Shown piece by piece: positions 16,187 to 24,481 of a stretch of 64,000 bases of DNA. This stretch comes from a virus. A model generated the notes under the pieces. That model did not search any database. It saw nothing but the letters and a program-made list of their open reading frames with translations, and had not been told where the DNA came from. The DNA lies in IMG/VR virus record IMGVR_UViG_3300025769_010106, positions 44,480 through 108,479 of that record, one strand, 5' to 3'. The translations under genes were made by a program, and so were the position numbers. Positions within the stretch are counted from its first letter, which is position 1. Each line of letters begins with the position of its first letter.

Positions 16187-17546
16187 TTGCTATATACCTA
16201 CATTCATCCCAAAATTCTCTCATCTCAGGAAATGTTTGTTCAAAGTTTGTGCCGCGGCGACGATCATGCTCACTAAAAAATCTATAAAAGTCTGCTCTGC
16301 GCGTGTCCACATCACTTACATTATCCACACCCTGCATCCAGACTAGATCACGTCTCATCTTTAGTACTTCGTAGTCCTTAAATCCGTGCATCTCATCTAA
16401 ATTTGATTCCATAAATTTTATACAGTCTTTAAGATATAACTGATATGCCGGAGTTAATATCTGCATACTTTGCCATTCAGGAGTATACAGTAATGGAGTA
16501 TCAAACCAAATACGCTGATAACTTTTGGTATAAGTCTTGCGAAGGTATAAAATATATTCTAGCAGTCTTTTCAAACTAATAATATTAAGATTACTCATAG
16601 TAATTATTAGAGTTAAACTACTGCGATAGGGAATGTCGCGCACAAATCTTTCTATGCGTGACTTACAAAGTTCAAAGTCAAGTCCATGTCTAATATATTC
16701 AGCCTGTGCACCCCAGGTATCTAAGCTAACAAACTGCATGAAGTGTTCAATCTTTTCACCCTGTGTAAGCTGATGTATATAACCCATATAGTTTTCAAAA
16801 ATATAATCATCTGTACTAAAGTTACTAGTAGTGTTTAAATGCAAATCTTTTTTAGGATTATCAAGCACATAATCAAACACACGATAGGTATTTGGATCCA
16901 TGGTAGGTTCGCCACCAGTCATACGAAAATGTTTTAGGTCTTTGTATAGATCAGGCCACCAACGCCAGAATGCTTCACGGTATGGATTGGCATCTTTATT
17001 GGGGATTGGTTTGCGTTCACCAATAAAATGTGCAGGATCATTATGTGGTGTGCTAGTAGGATAAGAACCATACTGCTTGGCTTCGCGTTCCCAGGTACTA
17101 CTAAACTGTGGGCTACAATAACTGCACTTCAAATTGCAAGCGTGATTAAAGTTAACTTCTACATAACTTGGATTTACATCTGCTTGTGGATTTGCTACAA
17201 TATCAGCAAATGATTCCATAGCCCAGGGTTCACCACTGCGATAATGACGATCACTGATTGCGTTAGGTTGACTTTCAATATTCCAACAGTAGTTGCATTC
17301 AGTACACTTGACACCCTGTATCATTTCAGCACGGCGCTCTTTCTTATGTGCAGTATTATGCAGGGCACTTGGATTGTCTGCAAGCGGCTCAACAGGAATG
17401 CGATGCAGTGGGGGATGGTAGCAACTATTGGTATGTCCGGTTGTTAAGTGTAGACTAACCTGTTTCCATTTAGCCAGGCAGAAACTATCGCTCACAGTAG
17501 CGAGTTTATACTTTGCTATATTAGCATCAAAAAGGTAATCACTCAC
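16179..17546 (-). CDS. Radical SAM enzyme, second subfamily (5 of 7)
   Basis: A 455-residue paralogue of the 448-residue enzyme. The catalytic motif is CNLKCSYC (C137, C141, C144) and GGEP lies at 211-214 in RMTGGEPTM. The auxiliary cysteines are C23 (FCLAKW), C42 (SCYHP), and C81, C84 and C87. The matching spacing of GGEP to the radical SAM motif in both proteins supports tandem duplication. The start is GTG at 17546, overlapping the upstream stop as GTGA. The substrate is unknown; SLDTWGAQAEYIRHG corresponds to the substrate-side segment seen in the other members. Confidence 0.92.
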   Translation of the reverse strand: MSDYLFDANIAKYKLATVSDSFCLAKWKQVSLHLTTGHTNSCYHPPLHRIPVEPLADNPSALHNTAHKKERRAEMIQGVKCTECNYCWNIESQPNAISDRHYRSGEPWAMESFADIVANPQADVNPSYVEVNFNHACNLKCSYCSPQFSSTWEREAKQYGSYPTSTPHNDPAHFIGERKPIPNKDANPYREAFWRWWPDLYKDLKHFRMTGGEPTMDPNTYRVFDYVLDNPKKDLHLNTTSNFSTDDYIFENYMGYIHQLTQGEKIEHFMQFVSLDTWGAQAEYIRHGLDFELCKSRIERFVRDIPYRSSLTLIITMSNLNIISLKRLLEYILYLRKTYTKSYQRIWFDTPLLYTPEWQSMQILTPAYQLYLKDCIKFMESNLDEMHGFKDYEVLKMRRDLVWMQGVDNVSDVDTRRADFYRFFSEHDRRRGTNFEQTFPEMREFWDECRYIANG

Positions 17547-18469
17547 CAGCCTTCGGCCTTTCTAATAACTTCTATTTCTGTAGTCATAGGATCGTATGCA
17601 TGATAGGTTTGACTATAATAGTGCTTGAAGAATCTACTTTGTTCTGGTGTGTAATCAACGATTGGTAATTCAAGTTTACGTCTTAGTATAGCACCATATT
17701 CAGTAAAGTTTTCATCCCCAATATCCCATTCTTCTTCCCAAATTCTATCCAAACTAGCAAAGTCTCTAACTTCATGCCAGTCCCAATCAGTACACATTAG
17801 TTTATATGTACCGTACCTAGCACCATACATTGCCTCAAACCCATATTGTGCGTCAGCACCAACACTGTGCCAAACACAGAGCTTGTCAAAGTTTTTAGCA
17901 TGTACCTGTTGCTTAAATTCTTCTACAGTAGGCTTGCGTCCTTTGTTAAGGCACATCTTAACGCCTTCTCTAAAACCAGCACGGAACGCATGTCTAGCAC
18001 TACCATTAGGATATGTAGTACTATAAACATTGTTCATTGCAAGATACTTGTCGTCAAAGCAAAACTCTACTACAGTTTCATCTGTACCGTCAGTTGCTTC
18101 ATGTGTCTGCATATTATTAACAAACTCACGTGTCCAGCAACTAAGTCCACCGTTGCCATACATAAGCCCGTTTATATTATTGCGAGCTTTCCAACGAAAC
18201 ACGCAATCAGCATATTCCTCTTTTATATCTAATACAAGATTGAAAAACGATTCATCAGGTATGTTGTCACCGTCTATGAGAACAAAGCGTTCTGTTTCAC
18301 TTACTGCTGCCGCTGCTTTGTGTGCTGCATCACTTCCTTGCACACCATCCACACGTTTGGCCCAGGGAACCATATTTTGGATTTGAATCCAGAACTCTTC
18401 CTTTTTAGGTTCGTCAAATGAAAGATAGATGCAGTCTAGATCTGCAATATCAATTATTTGTCCAGCCAC
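17543..18469 (-). CDS. GT-A-like glycosyltransferase family protein
   Basis: A 308-residue protein with CIYLSFDEPKKEEFW at the N-terminus, then VPWAKRVDGVQG, then a helix and FVLIDGDNIPDES, whose DGD resembles the metal- and nucleotide-sugar-binding DxD of GT-A enzymes. NNINGLMYGNGGLSCW and RHAFRAGFREGVKM complete the pattern. I associate this domain with large marine phage proteins of unknown acceptor. The C-terminal module of the 769-residue protein encoded at 3080-5389 is a clear paralogue. The start is GTG at 18469, 8 bases after AAGG, overlapping the upstream gene by 16 bp. The role in glycan assembly is inferred. Confidence 0.72.
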   Translation of the reverse strand: MAGQIIDIADLDCIYLSFDEPKKEEFWIQIQNMVPWAKRVDGVQGSDAAHKAAAAVSETERFVLIDGDNIPDESFFNLVLDIKEEYADCVFRWKARNNINGLMYGNGGLSCWTREFVNNMQTHEATDGTDETVVEFCFDDKYLAMNNVYSTTYPNGSARHAFRAGFREGVKMCLNKGRKPTVEEFKQQVHAKNFDKLCVWHSVGADAQYGFEAMYGARYGTYKLMCTDWDWHEVRDFASLDRIWEEEWDIGDENFTEYGAILRRKLELPIVDYTPEQSRFFKHYYSQTYHAYDPMTTEIEVIRKAEGW

Positions 18470-18684
18470 TCGTGCAACCTTGCTACATCTTGGTCACTGT
18501 CTATACATACACGAATACCACGTGCATACACTGTGCGGTCTAGTTCATAGCTAGAACTAAATGACTGTTCACAAAACAATTTTAGCTCTGTGAATAGTTC
18601 TTGATTGTCTCTAAATTGAGCATCATAAATTATATCACCTGAATTTGCCACATGTGGTAGAGGAACATATACTTCATTCTGCAT
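18454..18684 (-). CDS. Small hypothetical protein
   Basis: A 76-residue acidic soluble protein with no recognised motif. It has a strong Shine-Dalgarno sequence (AAAGGAGA) located inside the end of the upstream gene, with which it overlaps by 11 bp, so it is very likely translated. Its two cysteines (FCEQSF and RVCIDS) are not spaced like a metal site. It lies between two glycosyltransferase-type genes. Confidence 0.65.
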   Translation of the reverse strand: MQNEVYVPLPHVANSGDIIYDAQFRDNQELFTELKLFCEQSFSSSYELDRTVYARGIRVCIDSDQDVARLHEWLDK

Positions 18685-18991
18685 TTTCTATCTCCTTTAT
18701 ACAAAAATATGGATTATTTTTTAATGTAATTGCTGGTGTGGCTTGCCAGTAAACATGGACGGCTGTATCTATATCAACGATTTTGCCATCCTGAACACGC
18801 TGTCTTATAGGATATACCAGTGTATCCTCTGATATAACGATATAGTCTTCAGTCCAGTGTTCAGCTTTATTTACATGACAATAGTTAATAATTTCACCAG
18901 TTTCTTTATTGTAGCGCAAACGAACCTCAAGTTCAACCTTAGTGCGATTGCCTAATAATTCAACTATTAATTTTTTTAACTCTGTACTCAT
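18674..18991 (-). CDS. Small hypothetical protein
   Basis: A 105-residue protein with a predicted alpha/beta composition: an N-terminal helix (STELKKLIVELLGNR), then alternating beta strands (KVELEVRLRYNKETGEI, DYIVISEDTLVYPI, VDIDTAVHVYW). No family is recognised. It overlaps the upstream GT-like gene by 32 bp and the downstream gene by 11 bp, in keeping with the operon. Confidence 0.6.
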   Translation of the reverse strand: MSTELKKLIVELLGNRTKVELEVRLRYNKETGEIINYCHVNKAEHWTEDYIVISEDTLVYPIRQRVQDGKIVDIDTAVHVYWQATPAITLKNNPYFCIKEIENAE

Positions 18992-19808
18992 ATCTATCTA
19001 TCAATTCTGGAGTGCAAAATGTTTTATCGTAATAGTGGAATGGATACTGTTGTGCATATCCGCCTACAATTAAATCAAAATCGTCTGTTAGTGTCCATGA
19101 TACAGCATCCTGCCAGCGCATACTATTCTTCCAGTTATTAATTGCCGGCTTCATATGTGTAAACGTCGGATAACTTAATTTATTTGAACAAGGTATTCCA
19201 AGATTTAACTGTGCTAGCGCATAAAGAACATCAGTGTCAGGTTTGTCATAGATACTATACTCAAGAACACTGTCACGCAACTCAGCCCAATGGTGTATCG
19301 CCTGCTCAATAGCTCTACAGAAGCCCACACTAGTCCTACTGTACCTAAAATATGAAAACCCATTATAAGCATCATCAAGCTGATTGGCATCAAAAAACTT
19401 CCTGTAGTAACGTGTTTGGGCAATATTACCCTGGTAATCTCTTACACTATTAGTATAGCACACATCATTTAATCTACAACCGTTCCACCAGTGATCCAAA
19501 CTGCGAGGAATAATCATGTCACTTTCTACTTTAAATGTTTCCTTAAAGGGTGTAACATTTATAATCCATGCTTCGTTGTAGAAAGGTTCTGTGCGTGGTA
19601 CTGTAATTATGTGATCAAATATCTTACGTTGCTGTTCTGTAATAGTTGCCTCAGATTCAGCATCAACTACTACGGCAAATCTGTTGTGCTTACAAGTTGC
19701 CTTTACGCTTAGAGCAAGTAAGTAGGCGAGGTCAACATAGTTTGTTGCCTTACTGTTCTGTGCAAATGTTAGCCAACCCTGTGGCTCATCCTTGGGTTGC
19801 ATACGCAT
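18960..19808 (-). CDS. GT-A-like putative glycosyltransferase
   Basis: A 282-residue protein. An N-terminal strand-helix region (YVDLAYLLALSVKATCKHNRF followed by AVVVDAES) is followed by ETFKVESDMIIPRSLDHWW, where ESDM takes the place of a DxD metal site. SYFRYSRTS and PDTDVLYALAQLNL occur later. The layout is like small GT8/GT-A proteins of marine phages. The neighbouring 261-residue protein looks like a distant paralogue with a clearer DVD. The start is the ATG at 19808, six bases after GGAG, overlapping the upstream gene by 23 bp. The altered metal motif leaves activity uncertain. Confidence 0.6.
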   Translation of the reverse strand: MRMQPKDEPQGWLTFAQNSKATNYVDLAYLLALSVKATCKHNRFAVVVDAESEATITEQQRKIFDHIITVPRTEPFYNEAWIINVTPFKETFKVESDMIIPRSLDHWWNGCRLNDVCYTNSVRDYQGNIAQTRYYRKFFDANQLDDAYNGFSYFRYSRTSVGFCRAIEQAIHHWAELRDSVLEYSIYDKPDTDVLYALAQLNLGIPCSNKLSYPTFTHMKPAINNWKNSMRWQDAVSWTLTDDFDLIVGGYAQQYPFHYYDKTFCTPELIDRYEYRVKKINS

Positions 19809-20571
19809 CTAGTGCTCCGTATATTTCTGGGTCCTGTAAACAGGCTTTGTTCATACAGTGTAAGTTTACGCCTTTGAGTTTAACAGCATTATACTTGTCA
19901 CCGTCTTGATAGCGTATGCGTAGTTCATCACCTTTAGCAGAATAGATAGTGTCCATTGTGCTTAAACTACCCAGTGGATGATTAAAGTAAGTACCACTAG
20001 CATAGCCATTCATAAGCTGATGTGCAATAGTTAGACTAAAGTCATTGCGATATTTGCCTGCTACAAATCCCCAAAACTTTGCGTAGTAACGCCAGTTGGT
20101 CTGTACGTTTTTCATCATTTCAAATATATTATGGGCTAGGTCGCACTTGCGAAAGTAAACGACCGTAGCCCATAACATTGGATGGCCGGCCCTGGTCATC
20201 CTTTGATCGTTACGGAAACTATTTGTGGAGGTAACATCCCATACACGATCATAACATAAAAACTCATTTGCACTACCAAAGTACTGTTTTAGATTATCAT
20301 TAAACGTAAGGTAGTCTACGTCTATTAAGAGTGTTTCATCATAAGGGCTTAAATCATATGCCAGTGTTCTATCACTGTTATACCATGGCACTGTAACAAC
20401 TTGACCATCATGCCAGCGGAACGCTCTAGTATTGCCTGGCTGTGCTTCACCTACATGTATGTGTGTTTCAATGTCTAAATGTTTTTCTACAAGTTTTGCC
20501 GCTAGGTTAGCAAAACCCGTATAGTCTATTGTTTCATGTGGTGTAGCAAGTAAGAGTGCGCCCTTACTCAT
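19786..20571 (-). CDS. GT-A-type putative glycosyltransferase
   Basis: A 261-residue protein. The start KGALLLATPHETIDYTGFAN fits the first nucleotide-binding strand, and ETLLIDVDYLTFNDNL contains a DVD matching the DxD motif used by GT-A enzymes for metal and nucleotide-sugar binding. FSLTIAHQLMNGY and GVNLHCMNKACL lie in the C-terminal half; LHCMNK may be the late His that completes the metal site. It overlaps the cytidylyltransferase gene by 8 bp. That neighbour could supply a CDP-activated precursor. Donor and acceptor are unknown. Confidence 0.68.
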   Translation of the reverse strand: MSKGALLLATPHETIDYTGFANLAAKLVEKHLDIETHIHVGEAQPGNTRAFRWHDGQVVTVPWYNSDRTLAYDLSPYDETLLIDVDYLTFNDNLKQYFGSANEFLCYDRVWDVTSTNSFRNDQRMTRAGHPMLWATVVYFRKCDLAHNIFEMMKNVQTNWRYYAKFWGFVAGKYRNDFSLTIAHQLMNGYASGTYFNHPLGSLSTMDTIYSAKGDELRIRYQDGDKYNAVKLKGVNLHCMNKACLQDPEIYGALDAYATQG

Positions 20572-20968
20572 TAATACGTTTCCTTAAATCACTTGTACTA
20601 AAACGATGCTCTCTTTTATTAAAATAAAATTCTATACCTCGTTTTGCACATATGGCTCTTCCAGTAAACTTTCCATCTCTATATTCTTCGCCAAGTATAC
20701 GAACATTAATATGATACATTGACAAAATATCTTCTAAATCCTGTTCAGTGCAGTAGGGAACAATTTCGTCTACGTATCTTACTCCCTTTAGTTGTGTATA
20801 ACGTTCAACCACAGTTTGAACTGGCTTGTTCTTTTCCGGTCTATCAATACTAGGATCAACCTGTAATCCGCATATTAGGTAATCGCATTGTTCTTTTGCT
20901 TCACGTAACATTTGCACATGGCCAGCATGTAAAAGATCAAACGCAGATGCTGTAAATCCTACTCTCAT
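20564..20968 (-). CDS. Cytidylyltransferase-family nucleotidyltransferase (TagD-like)
   Basis: A 134-residue, single-domain enzyme of the HxGH nucleotidyltransferase superfamily. GFTASAFDLLHAGHVQML carries the HAGH signature (H14, H17) for CTP or ATP binding. REHRFSTSDLRKRI near the C-terminus matches the R-x-x-x-(I/F)-S-T-(S/T) closing motif of glycerol-3-phosphate cytidylyltransferases. Size fits TagD (about 130 residues). It would activate glycerol phosphate or a sugar phosphate for the glycosyltransferases encoded downstream. It starts ATGA over the upstream stop. The exact substrate is not determinable. Confidence 0.88.
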   Translation of the reverse strand: MRVGFTASAFDLLHAGHVQMLREAKEQCDYLICGLQVDPSIDRPEKNKPVQTVVERYTQLKGVRYVDEIVPYCTEQDLEDILSMYHINVRILGEEYRDGKFTGRAICAKRGIEFYFNKREHRFSTSDLRKRINE

Positions 20969-21291
20969 AGTTGTTCTACACGTCTAACCTTTTTTAATTC
21001 AGCATGCTGATTGTGCCAATCGTTCATTACTTCGTACCAGCGTTGTCTACATTGTACTAACATGTCACAAGCATCTGTAATCTTTACTGGATTATCGTAG
21101 TCGTCTACGAGATATAGCAGTTCATCTGCTGGCCATGTTGCTAGTAGAGACATTAGTTCTACTGTAACTTTAAACTGTCCACCATCATATGTGATAGTGA
21201 GACGCTGTTCCTGTTGTTCTTTAAGAGCCAAGCGTTGACGATTGTGGTCAAGACGCTGGCGTGCGAATTGTTCGAATGTTTCTAAGGTCAT
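20965..21291 (-). CDS. Hypothetical protein, first gene of the minus-strand operon
   Basis: A 108-residue protein when started at the ATG at 21291 (MTLETFEQFARQRLDHNRQR). An upstream in-frame extension to 21327 would run through a promoter and is unlikely. Residues 1-30 are a charged helix, the middle is beta-like (RLTITYDGGQFKVTVELMS), and the C-terminal part is helical. The family is not recognised. The start codon lies only seven bases past a -10 element, so the message may be leaderless; no Shine-Dalgarno sequence precedes it. It overlaps the cytidylyltransferase gene by 4 bp. Confidence 0.6.
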   Translation of the reverse strand: MTLETFEQFARQRLDHNRQRLALKEQQEQRLTITYDGGQFKVTVELMSLLATWPADELLYLVDDYDNPVKITDACDMLVQCRQRWYEVMNDWHNQHAELKKVRRVEQL

Positions 21292-21298
21292 GTAAGAT

Positions 21299-21327
21299 AG
21301 TATAACAGGGCTATATAGCCCTGTCAA
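21299..21327 (-). promoter_or_regulatory. Sigma70-type promoter with a 20-bp palindromic operator in the spacer
   Basis: On the minus strand TTGACA (21327-21322) is followed after exactly 17 bases by TATACT (21304-21299), five of six matches to TATAAT. The spacer holds the perfect 20-bp palindrome ACAGGGCTATATAGCCCTGT (21305-21324), which enters the -35 box. This is an ideal place for a repressor operator. It points into the operon of about 20 minus-strand genes that runs to 6448. The predicted start of transcription is at about 21292, next to the ATG at 21291. The same palindrome could instead fold in the RNA of the preceding fibre gene, which ends at 21334. Confidence 0.7.
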
Positions 21328-21333
21328 TTACTA

Positions 21334-22281
21334 TTAAGATTCTGTGTTAACTGTTGTTGCCCAGCTGGGTGTGCCCCAGCTTGCACTAATATATGTTGTA
21401 GCTGATGCTTGGTAACTGAATGTTGTTGTCTTGCTACCATTTACTTGGTCAAGTACGTTATAAATGTTCTTGTTGTATGATGTTTGGTCCGCTGCATCAT
21501 CCTTCCAAGTGCTGGTTAGTGTCATTACAGTTGAACTACCTGCTGCGGCATTCAGTGAAGCTTGTAGCTGAATATAGTTAGCTGTGTAGGGTGAGGTATC
21601 TGCAAGTTGTTTAAACATTGTTGATGTGCCTGTGGTCAAGTCCCAGAAACCTGCGTTTGTTAGATTAGTTGATGGACTACCACTACCACCACTTTTACCA
21701 CTAGTGGTATTGTAGATGTAATATGTTCCGCACTTAGAGTTTGCTAAATCAACCCACTCGTTGTACTTGGCGTCGGCAGTACCACCAGAAATGTTCCAAC
21801 TTACATAAACGCGGCCGCCTGCGTTGAAGAAGTAACGCATAGCATTTGCACTCGCAAATGTAAGTGTATTGGTTTGTGTAATTGTGTTTGTAAATGTTCC
21901 GCTTACTACTGCGGTATCTGTAACTGCTGTGGCATAACCAGGTGCTGGAGTGACTACAGCAATCTGTGCTGCATCAAGTGTACCAATGTCAGCTGATAGT
22001 GTTGCGAGTGCACTAATTGTATCACCGGTAGTTGGGTTAGTTACTGTATCAATAGTAATGCTACCGTCCTGACCGTACTGATCACTAAGTAGACGTATTT
22101 TGTTTAACAGGTCTGCCCACTCCGCGGCCGCAACGTTATCGCCTGCGGACCTTGAGCTTGGTGACACAGCAGTTTGACCAAGTCCTCTATTTCCCGTTCC
22201 GGTACTCCATAAATTGTTTACACTTGCTACAAAACCGTTGTAGTGTGAAGCTTCAATTGTACCCCCAGTTGTATATGCCAT
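21334..22281 (-). CDS. Virion structural protein (fibre-associated, putative)
   Basis: A 315-residue Ser/Thr/Gly/Asn-rich protein with the N-terminal MAYTTGGTIEASHYNGF and a helix WADLLNKIRLLSDQYGQDG. The remainder is beta-rich with strands of the kind found in phage tail or fibre proteins. I recall homologues in marine T4-like phages annotated as virion structural proteins. It is the last of the minus-strand late genes and ends about 10 bp before the palindromic promoter. The precise location in the virion is unknown. Confidence 0.7.
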   Translation of the reverse strand: MAYTTGGTIEASHYNGFVASVNNLWSTGTGNRGLGQTAVSPSSRSAGDNVAAAEWADLLNKIRLLSDQYGQDGSITIDTVTNPTTGDTISALATLSADIGTLDAAQIAVVTPAPGYATAVTDTAVVSGTFTNTITQTNTLTFASANAMRYFFNAGGRVYVSWNISGGTADAKYNEWVDLANSKCGTYYIYNTTSGKSGGSGSPSTNLTNAGFWDLTTGTSTMFKQLADTSPYTANYIQLQASLNAAAGSSTVMTLTSTWKDDAADQTSYNKNIYNVLDQVNGSKTTTFSYQASATTYISASWGTPSWATTVNTES

Positions 22282-22296
22282 GTTTTGTTCTTCCTA

Positions 22297-23763
22297 TTAG
22301 TTAATTGTTACGAAGGCTTCAACTGTACCTTCACCTTCAGTAGTTTTGGATTCGATAGCACGGCCAATTACGTTAAAGCTGGTTGCTTCGCCTGGTTGTG
22401 CTGCTCTTGCAAGACCGTTGCCTGCACTAACAAGTCTCTCACCTTTATTTACCATTCCTAGTACTTTAACTGGTACACGACCGGTTACAGCAACTGGTAG
22501 GCCATCTGCTAGTCCAGCGTTCATTAGGTAAGCTGGCTTATCAGAGATAACACCAAATACCTGATCGCTTGCTTCTTCATTTACACGAGTAATTTCTTCT
22601 GCACCACCTAGTGCAACAACTGTGCCTGGCGCGTACTGTGCGTCTGCTGCGAAGTTTTCTGCAACGTCAGCGTATTGTGCCACTGTTGCTGTACCGTTGA
22701 ATGTTGTTGCATAAATTGTAGCAAATTTAGCACCTGATGAACCAAAGTCACGTGTATTATTTCCATCTGGTAATATAACACCTGTAATAGTATTACCACC
22801 GTCTCTAGCAAGAAGTGGTGATGATGCGTCACTTGTAAGGTTATCAACATACTGCTTTGTAGCAACACCTAGTAGAGTAGTTGGATCGCCAGCAACTACT
22901 AGTCTTGATGTTGCACCATCAACTGTAAGTGCGGTTGTAGTAACACCACCATCATTTACTTTGAAAATAATATCGCCGTCGCTGGTTACGTTTGAAACTG
23001 TAACATCGCTACCGCTAACGCCAACTGTAAAGTCACTGTCAACACCAACTACGATACCTGTATCGTTGAGGATGCTGAGAACGCCGCTTGTGCTATCACT
23101 GGCATCAGCACGTAGATAGTTAGCTGAAGCTACGCCGCCTAGTGCGTCTGCGTCTGTTGCGGTGCCGTGTAACTTAGCGCCACTAACTGTTGAACTTAAT
23201 TGGATACCAGGGCTAATTGTAGCAAATCCTGAAAGCGCAGATTGTGGAGTAAATTGTGCGTCTTTACTTACTGTTCCTACTACTGAATTAGCAACATAAA
23301 GTTTAACTACGACATGGTCTGTAGCACCGCTATCTGTAACGGTTTCAACAATAGCACCTGAGGTACCTGATCCACTAGTAAATGCAGGACCAACTGTAGT
23401 AAATGAACTACCGTTGTAAACTTTCAACTGTCCGTTGGTTGTATCCCACCAAAGATCACCAGTTACACTACCAGATGGTGTGCTAGCACTAGCTGTACTT
23501 GAACTTACTGTCTTAAATGCTGTACCAGTGTAAACCTTAAGAAGACTAGTGCTAGTATCCCACCACATTTGTCCTGCAAGCGGACTTGATGGTGCACTTG
23601 AGTTAGCAAAATTTTCAAGTAACTTAACTGCATTTTCGTTCAAAAACTCGCCGTAACCAGCGTAGTTTTTACCAATCAGGGTAAGATCAGTGGTCGTGTC
23701 AATAGTACCATCTGAAATGGTTGTAAGCACTGCTCCTGATGTTTTATTAATTGTATAAGCCAT
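22297..23763 (-). CDS. Tail-fibre-like structural protein with shared C-terminal domain
   Basis: A 488-residue protein. The N-terminal half holds two repeats of an AGQMWWDTSTSLLKVYTG / GDLWWDTTNGQLKVYNG type, a motif typical of phage fibre and structural proteins. The middle is beta-repeat sequence (TLTVD, ATKQYVDN). The C-terminal 120 residues (YADVAENFAADAQYAPGTVV, GVISDKPAYLMN, VAVTGRVPVKV) are paralogous to the end of the 1202-residue fibre protein encoded at 24482-28090. That domain resembles C-terminal domains of marine phage fibres, where a trimerisation or self-cleaving role has been proposed. A late promoter motif lies upstream at 23791-23798. Confidence 0.8.
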   Translation of the reverse strand: MAYTINKTSGAVLTTISDGTIDTTTDLTLIGKNYAGYGEFLNENAVKLLENFANSSAPSSPLAGQMWWDTSTSLLKVYTGTAFKTVSSSTASASTPSGSVTGDLWWDTTNGQLKVYNGSSFTTVGPAFTSGSGTSGAIVETVTDSGATDHVVVKLYVANSVVGTVSKDAQFTPQSALSGFATISPGIQLSSTVSGAKLHGTATDADALGGVASANYLRADASDSTSGVLSILNDTGIVVGVDSDFTVGVSGSDVTVSNVTSDGDIIFKVNDGGVTTTALTVDGATSRLVVAGDPTTLLGVATKQYVDNLTSDASSPLLARDGGNTITGVILPDGNNTRDFGSSGAKFATIYATTFNGTATVAQYADVAENFAADAQYAPGTVVALGGAEEITRVNEEASDQVFGVISDKPAYLMNAGLADGLPVAVTGRVPVKVLGMVNKGERLVSAGNGLARAAQPGEATSFNVIGRAIESKTTEGEGTVEAFVTIN

Positions 23764-23790
23764 TCTAAGTTCTCCACAACTTTATAAGAT

Positions 23791-23798
23791 TATTTATC
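23791..23798 (-). promoter_or_regulatory. Late promoter motif GATAAATA
   Basis: On the minus strand GATAAATA (7 of 8 to the T4 late consensus TATAAATA) lies 28 bp before the ATG of the 488-residue fibre gene, followed by GGAGAAC as ribosome binding site. It fits recognition by a gp55-type sigma factor, which is encoded at 51990. Confidence 0.5.
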
Positions 23799-23818
23799 TT
23801 AAACATAAAGTAATCATA

Positions 23819-24475
23819 TTATATACTGCTCAAATTTGTCAGTGTTTGTATCCTTATCGTATAGTCAATTTGGATAAGTCTATTAAGAGATTTCTGTACT
23901 GGATGGAATACAACATGTGTAAGAAGTTTTCCTGTATTCACAGTACCTATCCAACTCTTTAGTCCAAGCTCGTCAAACGTATAAATTTCGTTAAAGTTGC
24001 TAGTATTGTCAAAAGATTGTTGTCCACTTGGTTCACCATAGTCTAATAAACAACTTACAACAATATCTGTGTAAATGTTACCACTAATATGATTAATAAC
24101 TAGTCTATTTCTACCAATATCTGTATTTAAACTTGAGTTATTGTCTACAACTTTATAATATGTTTGGTTATATAAAGCTGCATTGGCACCACTTGAGTTT
24201 GCTGGCAAATAGGTAATAACACCTGTTGGGTCAACACTTGTGCCGCCATTGCCAAATGCCATTTCGTGAATGAAACCTGTGGTCTTATTACTCAAACTAA
24301 GTGCTAATGCTTCACTCATATTTTCATAGTGAATAGCATTGCGCTTGTTTACATAATCCTCACCAGATTCAGGATCGAAAATGCGAATGTGTCCTTCCAT
24401 ATGGACACCGCCCTTTTCCTTGAAGGGTGTTTGGGGCTCTTCTATTTTATTATCCATATCTTTCTCTTCACTCAT
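23819..24475 (-). CDS. Virion structural protein (tail-region, putative)
   Basis: A 218-residue protein. EGHIRIFDPESGEDYVNKRN, then AIHYENMSEALALSLSN, then IHEMAFGNGGTSVD and GVITYLPANSSGANAALYNQ are stretches I recall in a conserved structural protein of marine T4-like phages. It is mostly beta with a charged, flexible N-terminus. A second in-frame ATG seven codons in is an alternative start. It lies between two fibre genes and six bases after the stop of the larger one. Confidence 0.7.
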   Translation of the reverse strand: MSEEKDMDNKIEEPQTPFKEKGGVHMEGHIRIFDPESGEDYVNKRNAIHYENMSEALALSLSNKTTGFIHEMAFGNGGTSVDPTGVITYLPANSSGANAALYNQTYYKVVDNNSSLNTDIGRNRLVINHISGNIYTDIVVSCLLDYGEPSGQQSFDNTSNFNEIYTFDELGLKSWIGTVNTGKLLTHVVFHPVQKSLNRLIQIDYTIRIQTLTNLSSI

Positions 24476-24481
24476 AGTATA

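Noticed and set aside
21292-21327. 12-codon N-terminal extension of the first operon gene
   Set aside because: It would translate through the -35 and -10 boxes; the ATG at 21291 is preferred.
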